Shown piece after piece: positions 1-5,348 of a stretch of DNA of 5,569 bases. Within the stretch, counting starts at the first letter, position 1. Each line of letters starts with the position of its first letter. The notes below the pieces were generated by a model. The model saw only the letters and a program-made list of their open reading frames with translations, searched no databases and had not been told where the DNA came from. Source of the DNA: Gammaproteobacteria bacterium (GTDB lineage: Bacteria > Pseudomonadota > Gammaproteobacteria > QNFN01); NCBI GenBank assembly GCA_003645555.1, contig QNFN01000144.1:1-5569 (forward strand). Reading direction: 5' to 3'. Made by a program: the position numbers and the translations under genes.

Positions 1-211
1 CGCTGGAGAGCGCCATGGCTTGGCTGGCCCAGCCGCAGGCGAGGGTGAGCAATATGGCGTACAGCAGGCCGCTCCAGCGGGTCGGGATGCAAGGGAGCCT
101 CTGAACAAACTCATGAACTCGTATCGTGCGCTCAGAATGTCCAGCTTTATTGTTGTAATTTTTCGCAATAGCTGGGCTATTACGTGCAACTTGCGCCTCA
201 AATCCAAACAT
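1..211 (-). CDS. lptA: LptA N-terminus (partial), periplasmic LPS-transport bridge protein; start uncertain
   Basis: The minus-strand frame through 91-1 reads as a Sec signal peptide: an Arg/Trp-containing stretch, a hydrophobic core (LLYAILLTLACGWAS), then a plausible signal-peptidase I site at SQAMA before LSS. It lies directly downstream of lptC in the same direction, which is the usual place of lptA. The mature protein, the periplasmic OstA-fold bridge that passes LPS from LptC to LptD, lies beyond the window edge. The start is odd. No ATG precedes the signal core except at 211-209, inside the 163-bp repeat. From there the frame is open, so about 40 residues would be repeat-encoded. That ATG has no visible Shine-Dalgarno sequence. 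An internal in-frame TTG at 52-50 would leave a very short signal peptide. Identity rests on the signal peptide plus synteny; the extent given is the longest ATG-started reading and may be too long. Confidence 0.62.
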   Translation of the reverse strand, partial: MFGFEAQVARNSPAIAKNYNNKAGHSERTIRVHEFVQRLPCIPTRWSGLLYAILLTLACGWASQAMALSS

Positions 212-255
212 TCTGAAGCACAATCTGCTTCGTCCAGATTTGTTCAGAGGCCCCC
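93..255 (+). repeat. Repeat copy 1: 163-bp MITE-like element with 17-bp terminal inverted repeats, between lptC and lptA
   Basis: The ends are inverted repeats: GGGAGCCTCTGAACAAA (93-109) pairs with TTTGTTCAGAGGCCCCC (239-255), 16 of 17 positions. Nested inside are TCAGAATGT (132-140) against ACATTCTGA (208-216) and a central AATAGC-TGG-GCTATT hairpin (167-181). The whole unit could therefore fold into one long imperfect stem. It is AT-richer than the flanking genes and has no transposase. The right end meets the lptC stop codon: the G of its TAG, read on the minus strand, is the complement of base 255. No convincing target-site duplication is visible (flanks AA and TA). A second copy at 3498-3658 has the same orientation. 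On the minus strand one frame is open across the entire element and runs on into the lptA signal peptide. I do not recognise a named family. Confidence 0.85.
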
Positions 256-836
256 TAGCGATCGATCGGGTCATGGCGCCCTCTCACTTGGCTGTGCAGT
301 TCTACCAGGCTGCCCTGGTCATAGAGCCGGGCCCGCGCCCCGACCGCGTCGACGACGTAGTTCTCGCCGGTGATGCGAACCGGTTGCGTGGTTTCGGCAA
401 GATCGTTGTCCGGTTCAATGCGCAGGTCGCGGGTGTCGATACGCAGCGGCGGACGGCCAGGTCCGGGCAGCCGCTCGAGGATCACCGGTCCGTTCAGCAG
501 TAGCTCTTCGGCACCGGCGGTGAGCAGACCGCTTTCGGCATCGACGGTCCAGGCCGGGTCATGTGCACTGGCGTAGACCGTCAGTTGAGGTCGGTCGAGC
601 AGGTTGCTGTCGTCGTCCGGGAAGTGGCTCAGTCGCGGCCCGGTGAGATGGTAGCGCGGTTGACCATCCTCGGCATGGAGGGTGATGCGGTAGTCCTCAA
701 GGACACTGTCCGGGGCCCGGGTCGTGTCCACGGACGGCGTGATGCCGGGCGTGGCGAGCTCCTGGATCCAGTCAGTCACGGCCAGCACGACACCGAATCC
801 GAACACGATCAGCCAGGTGAGCCAGGTTCTAGCCAA
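255..836 (-). CDS. lptC: LptC, inner-membrane-anchored LPS-transport protein
   Basis: LptC receives LPS from the LptB2FG ABC transporter and passes it to LptA in the periplasm. The frame gives 193 residues from a TTG at 836-834, almost the same as E. coli LptC (191). One N-terminal membrane anchor (about residues 5-22, rich in W, L, I, V) is followed by a soluble domain. That domain has the family pattern DYRITLHAEDGQPRYHLTGP (residues 48-67), LLDRPQLTVY (79-88) and the late segment ITGENYVVDA, with a closing VRGR. The frame extends upstream as far as 995, but the extra part overlaps kdsC deeply and looks like shadow coding. The TTG overlaps the kdsC stop by 8 nt (TTGGCTAG), which suggests translational coupling; no strong Shine-Dalgarno is seen. 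The TAG stop touches the end of repeat copy 1. Confidence 0.9.
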   Translation of the reverse strand: MARTWLTWLIVFGFGVVLAVTDWIQELATPGITPSVDTTRAPDSVLEDYRITLHAEDGQPRYHLTGPRLSHFPDDDSNLLDRPQLTVYASAHDPAWTVDAESGLLTAGAEELLLNGPVILERLPGPGRPPLRIDTRDLRIEPDNDLAETTQPVRITGENYVVDAVGARARLYDQGSLVELHSQVRGRHDPIDR

Positions 837-1398
837 GGTAGGGCGCCAGCGCCGAGCCGAGGAGCCCCTGGGCGGCGAGCAGCAGGTCGCACGCTTCGCG
901 TACCGCGCCACGCCCCCCGTTTGCGGTCGTGACCCAGTGGGCCCTGGCAAGGACTTCGGGATGGGCGTCAGCGACCGCGATCGCCAGGCCGACACCGGTC
1001 ATCACCGGCAGGTCGATGACGTCGTCACCGACATAGGCGACGGCACTGGCGTCGAGTCCCATCTCTTGCAACAGGGTGGAGAAGGTCACGCGCTTGTCGC
1101 CACAGCCCTGGTGCAGGTGCTTGATGCCGAGCTCGGCGGCACGCCGGGCCACCAGTGGCGACTCCCGGCTGGTGATGATGCCCACCGGGAGGCCTTGGCC
1201 CTGGAGCATCTTCAGGCCGTGGCCGTCGTGGACGTGGAAGGTCTTGGCCTCGCCGCCACCGTCGTCGTAGCGCAGCCCACCGTCGGTTAGCACGCCGTCG
1301 ACATCGAGCAGTAGCAGGCGCACGCCACGGGCGCGTTCGACGACCGCAGCGTCGATCCCGGCAAGCGGGTCGTGAGCCGGTCGGCTGGTGTCGGTCAT
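829..1398 (-). CDS. kdsC: KdsC, 3-deoxy-D-manno-octulosonate 8-phosphate phosphatase
   Basis: A small HAD-superfamily phosphatase that removes phosphate from Kdo-8-phosphate to give Kdo for the LPS inner core. All HAD motifs are visible, numbered from the ATG at 1398: DVDGVLTDG with nucleophile D32 and acid/base D34; IITSRES with T76 or S77; K102 in QGCGDKR; and GDDVIDLPV with D125, D126 and D129 for Mg2+. The C-terminus has the typical GGRGAVREACDLLLAAQG. It is 189 residues, as in E. coli (188), and has no cap domain, as expected of tetrameric KdsC. The ATG lies 2 nt past the kdsD stop. A GTG at 1404-1402 overlapping that stop by 4 nt (GTGA) is an equally possible start, adding two residues. 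GGGGTG about 8 nt upstream of the ATG can serve as ribosome binding site. Position within the kds-lpt operon agrees with the role. Confidence 0.96.
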   Translation of the reverse strand: MTDTSRPAHDPLAGIDAAVVERARGVRLLLLDVDGVLTDGGLRYDDGGGEAKTFHVHDGHGLKMLQGQGLPVGIITSRESPLVARRAAELGIKHLHQGCGDKRVTFSTLLQEMGLDASAVAYVGDDVIDLPVMTGVGLAIAVADAHPEVLARAHWVTTANGGRGAVREACDLLLAAQGLLGSALAPYLG

Positions 1399-1400
1399 GG

Positions 1401-2435
1401 TCACAGCACCCCGCTGCGCAGCAGGTCGTGGATGTTCAGCGCACCGACCGGTTTGCGTGCCGCGTCGACCACCAGCAGGGCGTTGATCTTGTGCGTCTGC
1501 ATCAGGTGCAGCGCCTCGGCCGCCAGGGTTCCCGGCGCGACCGTCTTGCAGTCGCGGGTCATTGCTTCGACAACCTGGGCTGTATGGACGTCGATGTCGC
1601 GATCGAGCCCGCGACGCAGGTCGCCGTCGGTGAAGATCCCGGTCAAGGCGCCCGAGGCATCGACCACCGCGGTCATGCCCAGTCGCTTGGCCGTCATCTC
1701 CAGCAGCGCCTCGGCGACCAGTGCCTCCTCGGTAACCACTGGCAGGTCGGAGCCGGTGTGCAGCAGGTCGTCGACCAGCAGCAGCAGGCGCCGGCCCAGG
1801 CGTCCGGCCGGGTGGGAGCGGGCAAAGTCATCGGATCCGAAGCCGCGCGCCTCGAGTAGCGCAATCGCCAAGGCATCACCCATGGCCAGCGCCGCGGTGG
1901 TGCTGGCGGTCGGGGCCAGGCCGAGCGGACATGCCTCGCGTGCCACGCTGACGTCAAGGCAGACGGTCGCCTGGCGGCCGAGGGTCGAGGCAGGGTTGCC
2001 GGTCAGGGCGATCATGGGTACGCCGAGGCGCTTGATGATCGGCAGAATGGTCAGGATTTCGTCAGTCTCCCCCGAGTTGGAGAGGGCGAGGACCACGTCC
2101 TGGGGCGTGATCATGCCGAGGTCGCCATGGCTCGCCTCGCCAGGATGGACAAAAAAGGCCGGTGTGCCGGTACTGGCCAGCGTCGCGGCGATTTTTCCGC
2201 TGATGTGGCCGGATTTGCCCATGCCGACGACAATGATCCGTCCGCGGCAGCCGAGCATATGTTGGCATGCGGCGACAAACTCATCACCAATCCGTGCGCG
2301 CAGTGCCAGCAGGGCCTCGGCCTCGGTCTCGAGAACCGCCAGGCCCAGCGTGCGCAGCTTCTCGGCCTCGACCGTGGGCGGCCTGTCCGGGTCGCCGGAG
2401 GGCGGACGGGGCAGGGAGGTGGTGTCGTCGTGCAT
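1401..2435 (-). CDS. kdsD: KdsD, arabinose-5-phosphate isomerase (SIS plus two CBS domains)
   Basis: Converts ribulose-5-phosphate to arabinose-5-phosphate, the first committed step toward Kdo. The 344-residue protein has a SIS sugar-isomerase domain (about 55-215) with GMGKSGHISGK (71-81), HPGEASHGDLG, SNSGET (119-124), APTASTT (174-180) and SHPAGRLGRR (207-216). Two CBS domains follow, about 225-285 and 290-344, including the family string GIFTDGDLRR. K74, E126, E167 and H208 line up at a constant offset of 15 with the E. coli residues I recall as catalytic (K59, E111, E152, H193). The N-terminus is about 15 residues longer than E. coli KdsD and rich in Pro and Asp, so a later start cannot be excluded, though no other good start is evident. 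It follows yrbG after a 23-nt gap and abuts kdsC. The CBS pair suggests nucleotide or metabolite sensing, which is family inference. Confidence 0.95.
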   Translation of the reverse strand: MHDDTTSLPRPPSGDPDRPPTVEAEKLRTLGLAVLETEAEALLALRARIGDEFVAACQHMLGCRGRIIVVGMGKSGHISGKIAATLASTGTPAFFVHPGEASHGDLGMITPQDVVLALSNSGETDEILTILPIIKRLGVPMIALTGNPASTLGRQATVCLDVSVAREACPLGLAPTASTTAALAMGDALAIALLEARGFGSDDFARSHPAGRLGRRLLLLVDDLLHTGSDLPVVTEEALVAEALLEMTAKRLGMTAVVDASGALTGIFTDGDLRRGLDRDIDVHTAQVVEAMTRDCKTVAPGTLAAEALHLMQTHKINALLVVDAARKPVGALNIHDLLRSGVL

Positions 2436-2458
2436 CGGGTTCAGGTCCGTGAGGTTGG

Positions 2459-3421
2459 TCAGGCCGAGTGGAAAAGCAGCAGCTGGTAACCGGCGAAGGC
2501 CGTCAGCAGGGCGCCACCCTCGTAGCGGTTGATCTGTCCCTCGCCGCGAAAGCCGTAGGCGACAGCGAACAGCCCCAATGTCAGCACGATCATCACCGGG
2601 AAGTCGCGCATCAATACCTCTGGCGGGAAGATGTCGGGGTGAATCAGGCCCGGCAGTGCCAGCACGGCCAGGAGATTGTACATATTGGACCCGATGATGT
2701 TGCCGATAGCAATGTCGTGCTCATGCCTGAGGGCGCTGATCACCGAGGCCGCCAGTTCCGGCAGGCTGGTGCCGATCGCGACGATGGTGAGCCCGATGAT
2801 CAGGTCGCTGACCCCCAGGAGCAGGGCGATCTCGATCGCCCCCCAGACCAACAGCCGTGAACCTGCCAGCAGGACGAGCAGGCCGACCAACAGCCAGAAC
2901 AGGGCGATTTTGGGCGGTATCGCCACGGGAAGCTCGGCCGCGTACTCGGAGCGGATCGGGTCGCTGCGGCGGGCCCGCAGGCCGAGGTTGACCATCCAGT
3001 AGAGCATCACCACCAGCCCGGCCAGCAGCAGGACACCGTCGAGGCGGCCGAGGCGGCCATCGCTCGGCAGCACCAGGCTGAAGAACGTGATGGCCATCAG
3101 CACCGGGAATTCACGGCGCAGCACGTCGGAGTGGACCCTCAACGGCATGATCACGGCGGTGGCGCCGAGTACCAGGGCGATGTTGGTGATGTTGGAACCG
3201 AGCGCGTTGCCGATCGCCAGGCTGGTGTTGCCCTGCCAGGCCGCAGTCGCCGAGACCAGGATCTCCGGGGCCGAGGTGCCGAAACCGACGACGGTCAGAC
3301 CGATGACCAGCGTCGGCACGCCGAGGTTGCGCGCGGTGGCCGCGGCACCGAGCACAAAGCGGTCGGCACCCCAGGTGAGGGCGGCGAAACCGGCGAGTAC
3401 GGCGAGGGTTGGCAGCAGCAT
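2459..3421 (-). CDS. yrbG: YrbG-type sodium/calcium (CaCA family) exchanger
   Basis: An inner-membrane CaCA-family antiporter. From the ATG at 3421-3419 it has 320 residues (E. coli YrbG 325), about ten hydrophobic helices and the two inverted alpha-repeats that define the family. Alpha-1 is GFGTSAPEILVS (46-57) followed by GNALGSNITN; alpha-2 is AIGTSLPELAAS (215-226) followed by GNIIGSNMYN. Both ion-binding glutamates (E53, E222) are present. The MLLPTLAVLAG start matches the usual family N-terminus. The frame extends 25 residues further, to an ATG at 3496-3494. That form has a better Shine-Dalgarno (AAAGG, 6 nt spacing), but it comes from the end of repeat copy 2 and the added Trp/Ser/Pro-rich peptide has no family counterpart that I know. 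A third ATG lies at 3460-3458. It heads the kds-lpt gene run. Its physiological role in that operon is not settled even in E. coli. Confidence 0.9.
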   Translation of the reverse strand: MLLPTLAVLAGFAALTWGADRFVLGAAATARNLGVPTLVIGLTVVGFGTSAPEILVSATAAWQGNTSLAIGNALGSNITNIALVLGATAVIMPLRVHSDVLRREFPVLMAITFFSLVLPSDGRLGRLDGVLLLAGLVVMLYWMVNLGLRARRSDPIRSEYAAELPVAIPPKIALFWLLVGLLVLLAGSRLLVWGAIEIALLLGVSDLIIGLTIVAIGTSLPELAASVISALRHEHDIAIGNIIGSNMYNLLAVLALPGLIHPDIFPPEVLMRDFPVMIVLTLGLFAVAYGFRGEGQINRYEGGALLTAFAGYQLLLFHSA

Positions 3422-3497
3422 CGGGTCGGGTACAGGCGGCCAGAGGCCGGATCCGGCCATTATCCCTAGTGTCCCGGTTGTCGACCAGCGGCTCATC

Positions 3498-3658
3498 GGG
3501 AACCTTTGATCAAGCCATGAACTCGTATCTGGCGCCCGGAATATTCAGATTTTTCGTTGCCAAGCTTCGCTATAGCTCGCTATTACGTGCGCTTTGCGCC
3601 GCAAATCCGGATATTCTGAAGTGCAATCTACTTCGTCCAGACTTGATCAGAGGCCCCC
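3498..3658 (+). repeat. Repeat copy 2: 161-bp MITE-like element in the yrbG/mlaF divergent region
   Basis: Same element as 93-255, in the same orientation. The ends are GGGAACCTTTGATCAAG (3498-3514) and CTTGATCAGAGGCCCCC (3642-3658), 14 of 17 positions paired plus one G-T wobble. An inner arm, GAATATTCAGATTT (3539-3552) against AAATCCGGATATTC (3603-3616), pairs at 12 of 14, and ATAGC/GCTAT forms the tip. By hand alignment the right halves of the two copies match at 68 of 80 positions and the left halves at about 73%, with a 2-nt gap in the centre. It starts two bases beyond the farthest upstream yrbG ATG. On the minus strand the frame that is fully open in copy 1 here meets a stop (TAG) in mid-element, so no long protein is conserved. 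No target-site duplication is evident. Confidence 0.85.
3503..3507 (-). promoter_or_regulatory. Candidate Shine-Dalgarno for the long form of yrbG, inside repeat copy 2
   Basis: AAAGG on the minus strand lies 6 nt before the ATG at 3496-3494. It belongs to the left terminal inverted repeat. Copy 1 has AGAGG at the same place, so one base change (C to T at 3506 on the plus strand) makes the purine run. It matters only if the 345-residue form of YrbG is made. Confidence 0.35.
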
Positions 3659-3687
3659 TTGACTCACCCCGCCGGCTCCCCGAGACT
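3659..3687 (+). promoter_or_regulatory. Candidate sigma-70-like promoter for mlaFED
   Basis: TTGACT (3659-3664) matches the -35 consensus at 5 of 6 positions and begins at the base right after repeat copy 2. After 17 nt comes GAGACT (3682-3687), which keeps the conserved A2 and T6 of the -10 box but matches only 3 of 6. The spacing is ideal and it lies about 57 nt before the mlaF ATG. The weak -10 keeps confidence low. Confidence 0.3.
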
Positions 3688-3713
3688 GTCGTCTCTCGGT
3701 CGACCGAACCGAG
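3680..3713 (+). promoter_or_regulatory. Overlapping palindromes in the mlaF leader
   Basis: Three inverted repeats share this 34-bp stretch: GAGAC-TGTC-GTCTC (3682-3695), a perfect 12-bp palindrome TCGGTCGACCGA (3696-3707), and CTCGGT-7 nt-ACCGAG (3695-3713). The last two are mutually exclusive as RNA hairpins. They overlap the candidate -10 and lie shortly before the mlaF ribosome binding site, so an operator or leader structure is possible. No run of T follows, so this is not an intrinsic terminator. Confidence 0.3.
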
Positions 3714-3731
3714 TTCCCGCCGGTGTCCGCC

Positions 3732-3735
3732 AGGA
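3732..3735 (+). promoter_or_regulatory. Shine-Dalgarno deciding the mlaF start
   Basis: AGGA lies 8 nt before the ATG at 3744. It falls inside the reading frame that would start from the GTG at 3723, so it favours the ATG as the true start. Confidence 0.65.
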
Positions 3736-3743
3736 TATTTTCC

Positions 3744-4565
3744 ATGCCCCAAGACCCAGCTGATGACGCTCTGATCCGTGTCGAGGGGGTCCATTTCGCC
3801 CGCGCCGGACGGCCGATTTTCAGCGGCCTGGACCTGACCATCCGCCGCGGCCGAGTGGTCGCCATCATGGGCCCGAGCGGTACCGGAAAGACGACGCTGC
3901 TGCGGCTGATCGGCGGCCAGTTGCGCCCCGATGCCGGGCGGATCGTGGTCGACGGCGAGGAGGTTGCTCGTCTCGGTCGCTCCGCGCTGTTCAAGCTCCG
4001 GGAGCGGATGGGTGTGCTGTTTCAGAGCGGGGCTTTGCTGACCGATCTCAACGTCTTCGATAACGTCGCCTTCCCGCTGCGCGAACACAGCGCACTGTCG
4101 GAGGTGATGATCCGCGATCTGGTACTGATGAAGTTGGAGGCGGTTGGCCTGCGCGGTGCGCGTGGCCTGATGCCGAGTGAACTCTCTGGTGGTATGGCCC
4201 GCCGTGTTGCCTTGGCACGGGCGATCGCGCTGGACCCGATGCTGGTGCTCTACGATGAGCCGTTCACCGGCCAGGATCCGATCTCGATGGGGGTCCTGGT
4301 ACGGTTGATCCGGCGCCTCAACGACGCCATGGGCCTGACCAGTGTCATCGTCTCCCACGACGTCCAGGAGACGGCGGCAATCGCCGACGACATCTACGTC
4401 ATTGTCGGTGGCCGGGTCATCGAGAGTGGCAGTGCCGCGGCCCTGACCGCCAGTGAATCGCCCTGGGTACGGCAGTTCATGCAGGGCGAACCGGACGGTC
4501 CGGTGCCCTTCCACTATCCGGCCCCGGATATCGACGCCGACCTGCTTGGCGAGGGCGAGGCGTGA
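3744..4565 (+). CDS. mlaF: MlaF, ATPase of the Mla phospholipid ABC transporter
   Basis: The cytoplasmic ATPase of the MlaFEDB complex, which moves phospholipid between the inner membrane and the periplasmic carrier MlaC to keep the outer membrane asymmetric. From the ATG it has 273 residues (E. coli 269) and all ABC motifs: Walker [10 protein letters not shown] (43-51), Q-loop LFQSG (Q94), signature LSGGMARR (147-154), Walker B LVLYDEP (167-173) and switch histidine H205 in VSHDVQE. MlaF-typical strings include [23 protein letters not shown], and the C-terminal tail [19 protein letters not shown], which in E. coli reaches over the partner subunit and binds MlaB. AGGA 8 nt upstream supports this start over a GTG at 3723. 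It overlaps mlaE by 4 nt (GTGA), indicating coupled translation. It heads the plus-strand operon, divergent from yrbG as in E. coli. Confidence 0.97.
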   Translation: MPQDPADDALIRVEGVHFARAGRPIFSGLDLTIRRGRVVAIMGPSGTGKTTLLRLIGGQLRPDAGRIVVDGEEVARLGRSALFKLRERMGVLFQSGALLTDLNVFDNVAFPLREHSALSEVMIRDLVLMKLEAVGLRGARGLMPSELSGGMARRVALARAIALDPMLVLYDEPFTGQDPISMGVLVRLIRRLNDAMGLTSVIVSHDVQETAAIADDIYVIVGGRVIESGSAAALTASESPWVRQFMQGEPDGPVPFHYPAPDIDADLLGEGEA

Positions 4566-5341
4566 CCCTCTGGTTGGAAGCACTTGGTCGCTGGGGGCTC
4601 GGGGTGTTTCAGCGCCTCGGTCGCGGACACCTGTTCCTGTTCCGGATCCTGGCTGGTCTGCCGACCCTGCTGTCCCGGCCGCGGTTGCTGGTCACGCAGT
4701 TGCATGCTGTCGGCGTGCTGTCACTGGTGATCATCGTCGTCTCGGGCCTGTTCGTCGGCATGGTGCTCGGCCTGCAGGGCTACAACACCCTGGTCGACTT
4801 CGGTGCCGAAGAGTCGCTTGGCGTGGTGGTTGCGCTGTCATTGGTGCGCGAGCTCGGGCCGGTGGTCGCCGCACTGCTGTTCGCCGGTCGTGCCGGTTCG
4901 GCACTTACTGCCGAGATTGGCCTGATGAAAGCGACCGAGCAGCTGGCCGGTATGGAGATGATGGCGGTTGATCCACTGCATCGGGTCATCGGGCCACGCT
5001 TCCTGGCCGGCTTCATCGCCATGCCGTTACTGGCGGCAATTTTCAGCGCGGTGGGCGTTTTCGGCGGCTACTTCGTCGGCGTGGGTCTGCTGGGGGTCGA
5101 CGACGGTGCGTTCTGGTCACAGATGCAGGCCAAGGTCGATCTCTACGAGGACGTATACAATGGTGTGATCAAGAGCGTGGTCTTCGGCTTTGTCGCCACC
5201 TGGATTGCCGTCTTCGAGGGCTACGATGCCCCGCCGACGGCCGAGGGGGTCAGTCGGGCGACGACCCGCACCGTGGTCCATTCCGCATTGGCGGTACTCG
5301 GGCTCGACTTCGTCCTGACGGCACTGATGTTTGGAGAGTGA
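4562..5341 (+). CDS. mlaE: MlaE, permease of the Mla phospholipid ABC transporter
   Basis: The membrane subunit of MlaFEDB. It has 259 residues (E. coli 260) and the MlaE/YrbE permease pattern: an N-terminal amphipathic stretch (about 1-40), then hydrophobic segments at about 50-72, 86-108, 146-176, 203-220 and 237-257. The most conserved block is [20 protein letters not shown] (96-115), continuing through [18 protein letters not shown] to the DP at 137-138; it includes the cytoplasmic loop that contacts the ATPase. The start is GTG, overlapping the mlaF stop as GTGA, with GAGGG about 6 nt upstream as ribosome binding site inside mlaF. The stop lies 7 nt before the mlaD ATG. Nothing looks truncated or unusual. 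Confidence 0.96.
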   Translation: MTLWLEALGRWGLGVFQRLGRGHLFLFRILAGLPTLLSRPRLLVTQLHAVGVLSLVIIVVSGLFVGMVLGLQGYNTLVDFGAEESLGVVVALSLVRELGPVVAALLFAGRAGSALTAEIGLMKATEQLAGMEMMAVDPLHRVIGPRFLAGFIAMPLLAAIFSAVGVFGGYFVGVGLLGVDDGAFWSQMQAKVDLYEDVYNGVIKSVVFGFVATWIAVFEGYDAPPTAEGVSRATTRTVVHSALAVLGLDFVLTALMFGE

Positions 5342-5348
5342 GCGAACG

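Larger units (their letters stand above)
3422..3743. other. Divergent intergenic region between yrbG and mlaF
   Basis: This 322-bp stretch separates the two divergent operons, so it should carry the promoters of both. From the yrbG side it holds 75 bp that could code an N-terminal extension of YrbG, then one base, then repeat copy 2 (3498-3658), then an 85-bp mlaF leader with a near-consensus -35 hexamer, overlapping palindromes and the mlaF ribosome binding site. No convincing yrbG promoter was found by eye on the minus strand, and no terminator is present. Confidence 0.7.

Noticed and set aside
32..46. Possible lipobox (Leu-Thr-Leu-Ala-Cys-Gly) in the lptA signal peptide
   Set aside because: Position -3 before the Cys is Thr rather than the usual Leu, the hydrophobic stretch continues past it, and a good signal-peptidase I site (AMA) follows, as expected for soluble LptA.
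93..255. The repeat as a small protein gene
   Set aside because: The frame open in copy 1 is broken by a stop in copy 2 and shifted by a 2-nt gap. The differences keep base pairing rather than codons, so the open frame is probably incidental.
89..259. Target-site duplication around repeat copy 1 (GCAA and TAGC flanks)
   Set aside because: The flanks match better as an inverted than a direct repeat (GCAA against GCTA), and copy 2 flanks (ATC and TTG) show no duplication, so no target site can be claimed.
837..995. Upstream extension of the lptC frame
   Set aside because: It overlaps kdsC deeply, encodes a Pro/Arg-rich stretch unlike LptC, and would make the protein about 50 residues longer than the family.
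1372..2532. Long plus-strand open frame (386 codons) opposite kdsD
   Set aside because: Ser/Arg/Ala-rich shadow of kdsD with no recognisable domain; kdsD has every family motif on the other strand.
3680..3713. Intrinsic terminator
   Set aside because: The stems are not followed by a T run on either strand and lie just upstream of the mlaF start.
3723..3743. GTG start for mlaF seven codons upstream
   Set aside because: The Shine-Dalgarno AGGA lies between this GTG and the ATG at 3744, and the ATG gives the usual family length.
3570..4583. Long minus-strand open frame (337 codons) opposite mlaF
   Set aside because: It is antisense to a fully convincing ABC ATPase, has low-complexity His/Gln/Arg-rich composition typical of shadow frames in GC-rich DNA, and ends inside the repeat.
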